34,133 nt of DNA from an uncultured Clostridia bacterium (GTDB lineage: Bacteria; Bacillota; Clostridia; Oscillospirales; Ruminococcaceae): NCBI GenBank assembly GCA_947630825.1, contig CANRJA010000019.1:1-34133 (forward strand), given 5' to 3'. Positions 1-7,594 of this stretch are shown here, piece after piece; the stretch's first letter is position 1, and each line of letters starts with the position of its first letter. The notes beneath the pieces were generated by a model. That model did no database searches. It was not told the DNA's origin and saw only the letters and a program-made list of their open reading frames with translations. A program made the position numbers and the translations under genes.

Positions 1-92
1 TCTCTTTGTCTTCGTGTTCCATTGTTCAATTTTCAAGATGCTATTTTTAAGGACTTTTTTATCCTTTTTTTCTCCACTCGTTTTTCGAGTGC
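1..92 (-). other. Leader of a probable rRNA operon lying left of the window
   Basis: Read leftward from the promoter at 99-127, this stretch holds a hairpin (CACTCG / CGAGTG, 75-92) and then a segment around 12-42 containing TTGAAAATTGAACAA. That wording is typical of the leaders and spacers of clostridial rRNA operons. No rRNA gene itself is inside the window, so the assignment is an inference from the leader text and the strength of the promoter. A 62-codon rightward frame across this stretch looks accidental. The rest of the 230 bases is AT-rich with nothing else recognisable. Confidence 0.5.
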
Positions 93-98
93 CTGATT

Positions 99-127
99 AT
101 TATATCATGTCACTTTTGCTTTGTCAA
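99..127 (-). promoter_or_regulatory. Strong leftward sigma-A promoter, probably rRNA
   Basis: On the minus strand it reads TTGACA (122-127), a 17-base spacer and TATAAT (99-104): a perfect consensus promoter. It fires out of the left edge of the window, away from metK. Confidence 0.75.
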
Positions 128-269
128 GGGGTTTTTTCAAAAAAGTTTCAAAAAAATTTTAACCATTATTTTTTACAAATCAAGCCGGACTTTTTTCTCT
201 AATATTCGGCATAATAGCTATATAATTAATAATGTATAGGTTTATTAAATCAAAATATCTTGCTTTTTG

Positions 270-298
270 TTGACATATAAGTAAAGTAGTTGTATAAT
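270..298 (+). promoter_or_regulatory. metK promoter
   Basis: TTGACA (270-275), a 17-base spacer and TATAAT (293-298). Transcription would start near 305, just before the first stem of the SAM riboswitch, so the aptamer sits at the 5' end of the mRNA. Confidence 0.85.
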
Positions 299-309
299 AA
301 ACCTACAAC

Positions 310-407
310 CTTATCAAGAGCGGCGGAGGAAACAGGTCCTGTGAAGCCCGGCAACCTAATTTTTATTAAGGTGCTAATTCCTGCGGTAATAAATCCGAAA
401 GATGAGG
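310..407 (+). ncRNA. SAM-I riboswitch (S-box) aptamer
   Basis: The S-box core is clear: CTTATCAAGAG at 310-320, GGCGGAGG at 322-329, a GAAGCCCGGCAACC segment at 343-356, AAGGTGCTAATTCCTGC at 368-384, and GAAAGATGAG at 397-406 closing the P1 stem with CTTATC. SAM-I aptamers bind S-adenosylmethionine and turn off downstream genes. Here the controlled gene is metK, the SAM-producing enzyme, so this is direct feedback. The expression platform is the terminator at 426-453. Confidence 0.95.
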
Positions 408-425
408 AATTTAGATGATAAATTC

Positions 426-453
426 AAGCGTTTCGGTTTTGAAGCGCTTTTTT
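426..453 (+). terminator. Riboswitch-controlled intrinsic terminator of metK
   Basis: Stem AAGCGTTTC / GAAGCGCTT with loop GGTTTT, followed by a T run. It lies between the SAM aptamer and the metK start. It should form when SAM is bound, while an alternative pairing with the 3' side of P1 would prevent it when SAM is scarce. Confidence 0.85.
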
Positions 454-480
454 GTTTATTAAAATTTGGAGGAATTTAAA

Positions 481-1659
481 ATGTCAAGAAATCTTTTTAC
501 TTCTGAATCTGTAACAGAAGGGCATCCTGATAAAATATGCGACCAGATTTCAGATGCAATCTTAGACGCAATGCTTGAACAAGACCCTTATTCAAGAGTT
601 GCCTGTGAAACAGTTGCAACAACAGGAATGATAATGTGTATGGGCGAAATAACGACAAAAGCACAGGTCGATATACCGGAGATAGTCAGACAGACAGTAA
701 ATGAAATAGGATACGATAACGACTACTACGGCTTTAACGGCAACACCTGTGCTGTTATTACAACTATAGACAAGCAGTCACCCGATATAGCCCAGGGTGT
801 TGACAACGCTTTGGAAGGCCGCGAACAGAATTTAAATGATATCGGCGCAGGAGATCAGGGTATGATGTTCGGTTATGCCTGCAATGAAACTCCCGAGCTA
901 ATGCCTATGCCTATTTCTCTGGCGCACAGGCTTGCCCAAAAGCTGACTGAAGTCAGAAAAAACGGAACTCTCCCCTACCTCCGTCCTGATGGAAAAACTC
1001 AGGTAACAGTTGAATACGAAAACAACAAGCCAAAGAGAATAGATGCTGTTGTTGTTTCTTCTCAGCACGATGAAAACATAACGCTTGAACAAATAAGAAA
1101 AGACGTTATCAAATATGTTGTAAAGGCTGTTATACCAAGTGAACTTCTTGACGATAAAACACAGTATTTTGTAAATCCCACAGGAAGATTTGTTATAGGC
1201 GGTCCTCATGGTGACAGCGGACTTACCGGAAGAAAAATCATTATAGATACCTACGGCGGAATGGGACGTCACGGCGGCGGCGCTTTCTCAGGAAAAGACC
1301 CCACAAAGGTCGACCGCTCGGCGGCTTATATGGCAAGATATGTTGCCAAAAACATTGTTGCCGCAGGTCTTGCCGATAAGTGCGAGGTTCAGCTTGCATA
1401 CGCTATCGGCGTTGCGTCTCCTGTTTCGGTTATGATTGATATTAATACATTTGGTACAAGCAGCCTAGACCCAAATAAACTAAGCGAAGCTGTAAGAAAG
1501 GTTTTTGACTTACGTCCGTCGGCTATTATTGAAACGCTCGGACTTCGCAAGCCTATTTATAAAAAGCTCGCAGCATACGGTCATATGGGACGTGAAGATT
1601 TAGACGTTGCATGGGAGAAAACAGACAAAGTCGAAGAACTAAAAAGGATAGTTTTGTAA
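481..1659 (+). CDS. metK: S-adenosylmethionine synthetase (methionine adenosyltransferase)
   Basis: Makes S-adenosylmethionine from methionine and ATP in the cytosol, releasing phosphate and diphosphate. The 392-residue protein has the usual family length. It begins [18 protein letters not shown], the conserved N-terminus with the ATP-site histidine, has the GAGDQG motif in the first third, and carries the glycine-rich [15 protein letters not shown] loop in the second half. The frame is open from a TTG at 466, but GGAGG at 468-472 lies inside that extension and is correctly spaced for ATG 481, so 481 is the start. It is a single-gene transcript, controlled by the upstream SAM-I riboswitch, and ends at a strong hairpin shared with the convergent gpsA. 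Confidence 0.97.
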   Translation: MSRNLFTSESVTEGHPDKICDQISDAILDAMLEQDPYSRVACETVATTGMIMCMGEITTKAQVDIPEIVRQTVNEIGYDNDYYGFNGNTCAVITTIDKQSPDIAQGVDNALEGREQNLNDIGAGDQGMMFGYACNETPELMPMPISLAHRLAQKLTEVRKNGTLPYLRPDGKTQVTVEYENNKPKRIDAVVVSSQHDENITLEQIRKDVIKYVVKAVIPSELLDDKTQYFVNPTGRFVIGGPHGDSGLTGRKIIIDTYGGMGRHGGGAFSGKDPTKVDRSAAYMARYVAKNIVAAGLADKCEVQLAYAIGVASPVSVMIDINTFGTSSLDPNKLSEAVRKVFDLRPSAIIETLGLRKPIYKKLAAYGHMGREDLDVAWEKTDKVEELKRIVL

Positions 1660-1712
1660 CTATTTATACTTTTATATTTGGTGCATTTTATATTCATTAA
1701 AGCATTTCTTAA

Positions 1713-1746
1713 AAAAGGTTGCCTGTTATCAGGCAACCTTTTTTAT
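1713..1746. terminator. Bidirectional terminator between metK and gpsA
   Basis: Near-perfect stem AAAGGTTGCCTG / CAGGCAACCTTT with a TTAT loop, A-rich on the left and T-rich on the right. It can end metK rightward and the gpsA operon leftward. Confidence 0.9.
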
Positions 1747-2744
1747 AAAACTATTCTCTCATTCTCACTGGATTTCGGTCTTGTCATAAGCTCTTTTAAC
1801 GCAGCGTCGACCTGCTTACCCTCAAACAAAACTGCGTAAAGCTGTTCGGTTATCGGCATCTCGACCCCCTGAGCCTTTGCAAGTGCATAAGCGGTTTTCG
1901 TACAGTAATAACCCTCGACCGTTCCTACTGTTCTTACCGCCTCTTCAGGAGTTTGACCTTTTCCTATCAATATGCCTGCACGTCGGTTTCTCGAGTGCAT
2001 ACTGGTACAGGTCACAATCAAATCACCTATTCCTGTCAGTCCTGCAAATGTACTGGTATTTGCCCCTAAAGATGCCCCCAGACGAGCTATCTCGCTGATA
2101 CCTCTCGTCATAAGAGCCGCCTTTGTGTTATCTCCAAAGCCCATACCGTCGCAGATTCCTGCCGCAAGCGCAATAATATTTTTCAGCGAACCCCCTATCT
2201 CACAGCCGATAATATCGTCATTAATATATATTCTTAGAACCTCACTCGACATAGTTTCCTGAATGTACTTTGCCGCATCGTGATCCTTTGACGAGACTAC
2301 GACCGTTGTAGGAATACCCTTTGCAAGCTCTTCAGCATGAGAAGGTCCCGTAAGTACAATCACTCTGTTTTTATCAAAGACTTCAGAAACAACAACGCTC
2401 ATTCGCTTTAGCGTACCGTTTTCTAAACCCTTTGACGTGTTTACAATATAGGTTTTTTCACTCATATAAGGCTTAGCCGTCTCACAAGTTGCCCTTACAA
2501 ACGAAGATGGAATACCCACAATAGCTATATCCTTGCCGCTTACGCAGGAAATATCGGTAGTCAATTTAACGCTTTTAGGAATTATAGTTCCGGGAAGCTT
2601 TGCTTTAAGTTCACCCGTTCTTTCTATGGTATCTATTTCATCTTTGAACTTTGACCATACCGTCACATTGTGACCCAGCCTGTCACACATAACAGCAAGT
2701 GAAAGCCCAAATCCTCCAGAACCCAGAATAACTATATCAGCCAT
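1743..2744 (-). CDS. gpsA: Glycerol-3-phosphate dehydrogenase (NAD(P)+)
   Basis: Reduces dihydroxyacetone phosphate to sn-glycerol 3-phosphate, the backbone for phospholipids, in the cytosol. The 333 residues match the family. The N-terminus MADIVILGSGGFGLSLA is the Rossmann GxGxxG nucleotide-binding loop. Further hallmarks are the NTSKGLE segment, the LTGPSHAEE motif, and the GSLKNIIALAAGICDG motif carrying the catalytic lysine. It starts 30 bases after plsY ends, so it is the last gene of a leftward der-plsY-gpsA unit. Its product is the substrate of PlsY next door. An RBS (GGAGG) precedes the ATG. Confidence 0.96.
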   Translation of the reverse strand: MADIVILGSGGFGLSLAVMCDRLGHNVTVWSKFKDEIDTIERTGELKAKLPGTIIPKSVKLTTDISCVSGKDIAIVGIPSSFVRATCETAKPYMSEKTYIVNTSKGLENGTLKRMSVVVSEVFDKNRVIVLTGPSHAEELAKGIPTTVVVSSKDHDAAKYIQETMSSEVLRIYINDDIIGCEIGGSLKNIIALAAGICDGMGFGDNTKAALMTRGISEIARLGASLGANTSTFAGLTGIGDLIVTCTSMHSRNRRAGILIGKGQTPEEAVRTVGTVEGYYCTKTAYALAKAQGVEMPITEQLYAVLFEGKQVDAALKELMTRPKSSENERIVL

Positions 2745-2774
2745 ATTGATCCTCCGTCATATTTAATATTAATA

Positions 2775-3431
2775 CTATCTCTTACTTTTAAAACTAAGCT
2801 TATTTTCCTCGTGGTTTTTAAGCCTTAATATGTTGGCTTTATGCTTGTATATTATCAATACAGACAATAAAACCGCAAACAAAACATTTATCCACACTCC
2901 ATCATATCCCCGAACTGCCTGTAAAATACCAGTAACAAATGGATAACATATCATAGATACTATTGACCCTAAGGAAACATATCTTGTGATTGATACAATT
3001 ATAATAAACACAGCTAAGCACAAAATAGTTGTAACAGGGTCAACAGCAAGCATAGTAGTACAAGCAGTCAGAACACCCTTTCCGCCCTTAAAACCGTAAT
3101 ACAGCGGAAAAATATGACCAAGCACAACGCAAACCCCTGCAACATACCCAATAAACAGACTGTCTCCGAAGAACAAAACGCCCAGAATGTCAGTTACGAT
3201 AAGCCGTGCCAGAACTACCGCAATAACGCCCTTGAACAAATCGCATAAAAGAGTTATCAAAGCAGGTATTTTACCGTATACCCGCAAAACATTAGTAAGT
3301 CCTGCACTTTTACTTCCGTATTTTCTTATATCGTCGTGCTTGAGAAGCCTGCAAACTATCAGCGCAGAGTTAAAGCTACCAAACAAATATGAAGCTATTG
3401 CTGTGACTGCAATACATAAAAATCTTACCAT
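2775..3431 (-). CDS. plsY: Glycerol-3-phosphate acyltransferase (acyl-phosphate dependent)
   Basis: An integral membrane enzyme that transfers an acyl group from acyl-phosphate to glycerol 3-phosphate, the first step of phosphatidic acid synthesis in most Gram-positives. The 218 residues contain several hydrophobic segments. The three PlsY signatures can be seen: GSFNSALI near the N-terminus, GSKSAGLTNVLR around residues 40-51, and GHIFPLYYGFKGGKGV in the middle. The second signature differs from the more common GSGNxGATN form. The C-terminal tail is basic. It is flanked by der (15 bases upstream) and gpsA, which supplies the acceptor. Confidence 0.93.
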   Translation of the reverse strand: MVRFLCIAVTAIASYLFGSFNSALIVCRLLKHDDIRKYGSKSAGLTNVLRVYGKIPALITLLCDLFKGVIAVVLARLIVTDILGVLFFGDSLFIGYVAGVCVVLGHIFPLYYGFKGGKGVLTACTTMLAVDPVTTILCLAVFIIIVSITRYVSLGSIVSMICYPFVTGILQAVRGYDGVWINVLFAVLLSVLIIYKHKANILRLKNHEENKLSFKSKR

Positions 3432-3446
3432 AAATAATCACCCAAG

Positions 3447-4778
3447 TTATTTTGTATCGTTTACTCCCCGCTCTCTGACAATAAATCTTACAGGCGTTCC
3501 CTCAAGACCAAAGGTTTCACGTATTTGGTTTTCCAAATACCTTTGATATGAAAAGTGGAAAAGCTCAGCTTTATTTACAAAAGTAACAAACGTAGGAGGC
3601 TTGGTCGTAGGCTGTGTCATATAGTAAATCTTCAGCCTTTTTCCCTTATCAGACGGCGGCTGAACTCTGCTTGTTGCGTAAGCTAAAACGTCGTTTAGCT
3701 TTCCTGTTGAAATTCTAATTGAATTTTTCTCAGCAACATATTTAATAATGTCAAACAGCTTATCTAACCTCTGACCTGTTTTTGCTGAAATAAACACAAA
3801 CGGAACATACGACATAAAACTGAAATCATTTTTCAGCTTGTTTGTGTATTCAGACATAGTATTTGTATCTTTCTCGACAGCGTCCCATTTGTTGATAGCT
3901 ACAACGCACGCCTTACCCTGCTCGTGGGCATAGCCGGCAACCTTAGAATCCTGTTCGGTAAAACCGACGGTAGCGTCTATCACGATAACCGCAACGTCTG
4001 CTCTGTCGACCGCCATATAAGCTCTGAGAACACTGTATTTCTCAATACTTTCTAAAACCTTCGACTTTCTCCTGATGCCTGCCGTATCAATAAAAACAAA
4101 CTTGCCCTTTTCGTTTTCAACTAATGTGTCGGTCGCATCTCTGGTTGTACCTGCAATGTCTAAAACGATAAGCCTTTCTTCTCCGCATATCCTATTTATA
4201 ATTGAGGATTTTCCGGCATTCGGCTTTCCTATAACGGCTACTTTTATAGTATCACTGTCATCTTCACCATCATCAGTATCGGGAAAATATTTAATTACCT
4301 CATCAAGCAGTTCGCCAGTGCCGTGTCCGTGAACTGAAGATACCGCTATCGGGTCTCCTATTCCAAGATTGTAAAACTCATAAATTTCAGGGGGAGGATC
4401 TCCGATACTGTCGCATTTATTTACACAAAGAACAACGGGCTTTCCCGACTTCATAAGCATAGCCGCTACGTCATAGTCATTTGCAGTTACACCTGTTCTT
4501 ACATCGGTAATAAAAATAATTACATCTGCGCTAGTTATTGCAACCTCTGCCTGACGCTTCATCTGATTGAGAATAATATCGTCTGTTTTGGGTTCGATAC
4601 CGCCTGTATCTACAAGCATAAACTGCTTGCCGCACCATTCGCATTTTGAGTAAATCCTGTCTCTGGTAACACCGGGTGTATCATCAACAATGGACAGCTT
4701 TTGCCCTATCAGCTTATTAAATAATGTAGATTTTCCAACATTAGGTCTGCCGACGATAGCGGCTACAGGTAATGCCAT
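3447..4778 (-). CDS. der: Ribosome-associated GTPase Der (EngA)
   Basis: A double-GTPase factor for 50S subunit assembly. The 443-residue protein has the typical layout. G domain 1 has GRPNVGKST at residues 10-18, DTPGVTRDR, DTGG and NKCD. G domain 2 has GKPNAGKSS, AGTTRDA, DTAGI and NKWD. A C-terminal KH-like domain includes the segment PPTFVTFVNKAELFHFSY. The linker between the G domains is acidic (DTDDGEDDSD). It is the first gene of the leftward der-plsY-gpsA unit. Only about 34 bases separate it from the rpmF terminator, so it probably depends on read-through or on a weak promoter I could not recognise. Confidence 0.96.
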   Translation of the reverse strand: MALPVAAIVGRPNVGKSTLFNKLIGQKLSIVDDTPGVTRDRIYSKCEWCGKQFMLVDTGGIEPKTDDIILNQMKRQAEVAITSADVIIFITDVRTGVTANDYDVAAMLMKSGKPVVLCVNKCDSIGDPPPEIYEFYNLGIGDPIAVSSVHGHGTGELLDEVIKYFPDTDDGEDDSDTIKVAVIGKPNAGKSSIINRICGEERLIVLDIAGTTRDATDTLVENEKGKFVFIDTAGIRRKSKVLESIEKYSVLRAYMAVDRADVAVIVIDATVGFTEQDSKVAGYAHEQGKACVVAINKWDAVEKDTNTMSEYTNKLKNDFSFMSYVPFVFISAKTGQRLDKLFDIIKYVAEKNSIRISTGKLNDVLAYATSRVQPPSDKGKRLKIYYMTQPTTKPPTFVTFVNKAELFHFSYQRYLENQIRETFGLEGTPVRFIVRERGVNDTK

Positions 4779-4805
4779 AAATCTTTATCCTCCAATAAAT
4801 TATTA

Positions 4806-4846
4806 CAAGAAAAAAGCAGAGAAGGAATAACTCCACCTCTGCTTTA
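4806..4846 (-). terminator. Terminator downstream of rpmF
   Basis: Inverted repeat AAAGCAGAG (4813-4821) / CTCTGCTTT (4837-4845). Read leftward, it is followed by a run of T. It ends the DUF177-rpmF transcript, perhaps partially, because der begins 34 bases further on. Confidence 0.8.
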
Positions 4847-4855
4847 CAAAGATGC

Positions 4856-5050
4856 TTACTTAGCAGCATCGCTGCTTTTTTTGATAACCTCTACACCCTT
4901 ATAAAATCCGCAATTTTTACAAACTTTATGTGGAGCTGTAAGCTCACCGCAATTAGAACATCTGCTTAATGCCGGTGCGTCTAATTTCCAAACAGCAGAA
5001 CGTCTCTTATCACGTCTGGCTTTGGATACCTTTCTCTTTGGTACTGCCAT
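4856..5050 (-). CDS. rpmF: 50S ribosomal protein L32
   Basis: Small basic ribosomal protein of 64 residues. It begins MAVPKRKVSKARRDKRR, the classic L32 N-terminus. It has a CSNCG...CKNCG zinc-ribbon pair, so this is the zinc-binding (C+) form. A paralogue without cysteines is not seen in the window. It lies 48 bases downstream of the DUF177 gene, the conserved bacterial arrangement, and ends at its own terminator. Confidence 0.97.
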   Translation of the reverse strand: MAVPKRKVSKARRDKRRSAVWKLDAPALSRCSNCGELTAPHKVCKNCGFYKGVEVIKKSSDAAK

Positions 5051-5098
5051 TGTGGCACCTCCTCTTAGGATATTTTTAATTAAGTATTGTTGCGGCTA

Positions 5099-5548
5099 TT
5101 AACTCTTTGAGCATTCGCAAGAAGCTTCATTTAGGTTTTGTCCGCATATGAAGCATAAGCCCTTGCAGTCTTCCTTACATAAAATCTTTGAAGGCAGCTG
5201 CAACAATAAATCAGAAATAGCCAACTCGTCCAAGTCAAGAACCATATTTTCGCACACAATATGCTCGTCATCCTCATTTTGAGAATTACGAACTATAGTA
5301 TGCTCAAAATCATAATCGTATTCCCGCTCGAACATCTTAAGACATCTGTCACAAACGTGATTCAAAACAAAACTTGTATAAAATTTCAGCGTTACAATTC
5401 CCGCTCTGTTTTCGACTTCTCCGTTTATAGATACAGGTGTTTTGAATGAAACCGCCTTGTAGCCGTCAAGCTCCTCAAGCGGTATTTTATAATCAATTTC
5501 CTTGCGTTCACCAACTATATCGAACAGCTGCTTCAGTTGAATTTTCAT
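5099..5548 (-). CDS. DUF177 / YceD family protein
   Basis: 149-residue YceD-type protein, the usual partner encoded just upstream of rpmF. The family has been linked to 23S rRNA accumulation and ribosome assembly, but its biochemical role is not settled. The sequence has the central CDRCL motif and a C-terminal cysteine cluster (CKEDCKGLCFICG...CECS) that suggests a bound metal. The promoter at 5576-5604 directly precedes it, so it leads the two-gene rpmF transcript. Confidence 0.88.
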   Translation of the reverse strand: MKIQLKQLFDIVGERKEIDYKIPLEELDGYKAVSFKTPVSINGEVENRAGIVTLKFYTSFVLNHVCDRCLKMFEREYDYDFEHTIVRNSQNEDDEHIVCENMVLDLDELAISDLLLQLPSKILCKEDCKGLCFICGQNLNEASCECSKS

Positions 5549-5575
5549 TCTAACACCTCAAACATCATAAATTAC

Positions 5576-5604
5576 ATTATAACTATTATAATTTACATTG
5601 TCAA
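5576..5604 (-). promoter_or_regulatory. Promoter of the DUF177-rpmF unit
   Basis: Minus strand TTGACA (5599-5604), a 17-base spacer and TATAAT (5576-5581): a perfect consensus promoter, as expected for a ribosomal protein transcript. Confidence 0.85.
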
Positions 5605-5645
5605 TAGTTTTTATGTAATTTTAAAACAAACTAATGCTTTAAGGC

Positions 5646-6047
5646 TTACATAAACGCCTTTACTCTGTCAGGAAGCTCCTGTGCGTCAGTAGAAACTGTG
5701 AAAACTATATTTACATTTTCAGCGTGAGCGTTCAGCTTTTCAAACATAGCGCCAAGCTCATCATAATCTCTTCCGCCTATTTTCAGAATACCATCAATAA
5801 AAACCTCCTGGATATCATAATTTCCTGCCAGCATACCCATAACAAATCCGTAGAATGTATCATAGCTGTCAATAGCATATTCTTCTGCATCAACAAGTCT
5901 TACGCTGTGAGGAAGATCGTATGTCAGTTTCATTCCCTTTTCAATACAAACAACATTACCTGTTGCTTTATTTGAAGCCTCGGTAATTTTGTCAACCAAG
6001 ATTTTTGTTTTTCCTGTACCTTTTTTTCCTGTTATAATGCTGATCAT
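5646..6047 (-). CDS. Small P-loop protein of unknown function
   Basis: 133 residues. A Walker A loop GKKGTGKT sits at residues 7-14, immediately at the N-terminus. A hydrophobic strand ending in acidic residues (IQEVFIDG) could serve as Walker B, and a second hydrophobic strand (VNIVFTVST) follows. There is no signal peptide or membrane segment. I do not recognise a named family. It could be a compact NTP-binding protein, and nothing in the context fixes a role. It lies 93 bases downstream of pgi in the same direction. Two tight hairpins in the gap (6064-6103) sit directly before its ribosome binding site, so its expression may be uncoupled from pgi. Confidence 0.75.
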   Translation of the reverse strand: MISIITGKKGTGKTKILVDKITEASNKATGNVVCIEKGMKLTYDLPHSVRLVDAEEYAIDSYDTFYGFVMGMLAGNYDIQEVFIDGILKIGGRDYDELGAMFEKLNAHAENVNIVFTVSTDAQELPDRVKAFM

Positions 6048-6063
6048 AACAACACTCCGTTCC

Positions 6064-6103
6064 GCCCATTAGGGCAATTTATTTTAACGGACAGACCTGT
6101 CCG
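6064..6103. repeat. Two adjacent inverted repeats upstream of the P-loop gene
   Basis: CGGACAG-AC-CTGTCCG (6088-6103) is a compact two-sided palindrome of operator size. GCCC-ATTA-GGGC (6064-6075) is a second small hairpin. Neither is followed by a convincing T run, so an operator or mRNA 5' structure is more likely than a terminator. Confidence 0.5.
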
Positions 6104-6140
6104 AAAATGGATTACATTAAATATAGTATAAGCCCTCGAC

Positions 6141-7472
6141 CTACTTCAATTTTTCCTCAAGCTCCGCTTTCTGATCCTCATAACCCGGTTTTCCCAAAAG
6201 AGCGAACATATTCTTTTTATAGCTCTCAACACCCGGCTGATTAAACGGGTTTACTCCCAAAACATATCCCGAAACAGCACAAGCCTTCTCAAAGAAATAT
6301 ACCATCTCACCGAAGTTCTCCTCGTCAAGCTCATCGACTTCTATAACTACGTTAGGTACTCCGCCGTCAGTATGAGCCAAAATAGTACCCTCTAAAGCCT
6401 TTCTGTTTACGTCAGACATATTCTGATTTGTAAGAAAGTTCAAACCGTCTAAGTTTTCAGCGTCCTCCTCCAAGAATAGATCCTGCTTAGGCTTCTTTAC
6501 ATCAACTACTGTCTCAAACATTATCCTTGAGCCGTCCTGAATAAACTGACCGAGTGAGTGAAGATCTGTCGAAAAAGTAGCAGATGACGGGAATATACCC
6601 TTATTATCCTTGCCCTCACTCTCGCCGTAAAGCTGTTTCCACCACTCTGCCATCATTGTAAAGCTAGGCTCATAAGAAACAAGCATTTCAACCGACTTGC
6701 CCTTTCTGTTCAGAATATTTCTTACAGCCGCATACTTGTAGCAGTCGTTATTGTCGTCCTTTGAATATTTATCCATACCCTTCTTTGCGCCTGCCATTAT
6801 CTTATCAATATCACAGCCGGCAACCGCAATCGGCAGTAAGCCTACAGCCGTAAGCACTGAAAATCTTCCGCCGATATCGTCTGCTATAACAAAAGTTTCA
6901 TAGCCCTCTTTATCGGAAAGCTCTTTTAAAGTTCCCCTCTTAGCGTCGGTAGTTGCAAAAATTCTGTTCTTTGCCTCTTCCTTGCCGTACTTATCTTCAA
7001 CCAGCTTTTTGAAAATTCTAAAAGCGAGAGCTGGTTCTGTTGTAGTTCCAGACTTTGAGATAACATTAACGCAAATATCCTTGCCTTCGCAAATTGAAAG
7101 AATCTCCTTAAGATATGTCGGGTTTATATTGTTTCCGACAAAGTATATATCAGGAGTATCCTTCTTTAAGTTATTGTAAAAAGGTGACTTCAATAGCTCA
7201 ATAGCGGCTCTTGCGCCCAAATATGAGCCTCCAATACCGATAACTATAAGGATATCAGCCTTTTCTTTTATCCTCTTAGCCGCAGCTTTAATTCTTTCAA
7301 ATTCGTCTTTATCATAATTCTCAGGAAGGTCTACCCAGCCTAAAAAATCGTTACCCAGACCGTTTCTATTCTCAATAATATTATGCGCTTCGCTTATTTG
7401 CGCTTTCATTGCTTCCATTTCGTGCTCGGCAATAAAATTACCAAGATACTTTGTGTTTAATCTAATTGACAC
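6141..7472 (-). CDS. pgi: Glucose-6-phosphate isomerase
   Basis: Interconverts glucose 6-phosphate and fructose 6-phosphate in glycolysis and gluconeogenesis. The 443 residues match the short Gram-positive form. Seen in the sequence: [12 protein letters not shown] near residue 80, the sugar-phosphate loop [12 protein letters not shown], the [17 protein letters not shown] signature near the middle, and the C-terminal [14 protein letters not shown] segment with the active-site lysine. Its own promoter is likely at 7506-7534. It is followed by a small P-loop gene. Confidence 0.97.
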   Translation of the reverse strand: MSIRLNTKYLGNFIAEHEMEAMKAQISEAHNIIENRNGLGNDFLGWVDLPENYDKDEFERIKAAAKRIKEKADILIVIGIGGSYLGARAAIELLKSPFYNNLKKDTPDIYFVGNNINPTYLKEILSICEGKDICVNVISKSGTTTEPALAFRIFKKLVEDKYGKEEAKNRIFATTDAKRGTLKELSDKEGYETFVIADDIGGRFSVLTAVGLLPIAVAGCDIDKIMAGAKKGMDKYSKDDNNDCYKYAAVRNILNRKGKSVEMLVSYEPSFTMMAEWWKQLYGESEGKDNKGIFPSSATFSTDLHSLGQFIQDGSRIMFETVVDVKKPKQDLFLEEDAENLDGLNFLTNQNMSDVNRKALEGTILAHTDGGVPNVVIEVDELDEENFGEMVYFFEKACAVSGYVLGVNPFNQPGVESYKKNMFALLGKPGYEDQKAELEEKLK

Positions 7473-7505
7473 TTTCCAAATTCCTTTCTAGTTTTAGCTA
7501 ATTAC

Positions 7506-7534
7506 ATTTTACTATAAAACAAGTTATTTTTCAA
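7506..7534 (-). promoter_or_regulatory. Probable pgi promoter
   Basis: Minus strand TTGAAA (7529-7534), a 17-base spacer and TAAAAT (7506-7511), about 30 bases before the pgi start. One mismatch in each box. Confidence 0.6.
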
Positions 7535-7594
7535 GTGCTCTTTTTGCAACTTTATGTAACAATTAAGTTTTTGTGCAATAGATACAATTTTTAA

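Noticed and set aside
14-202. Rightward 62-codon frame at the left edge
   Set aside because: Low-complexity AT-rich frame without a ribosome binding site. It overlaps a consensus promoter and rRNA-type leader on the other strand.
6088-6103. Palindrome as terminator of pgi
   Set aside because: It is followed by TTAAAATAAATT rather than a T run in the direction of transcription, and the loop is only two bases.
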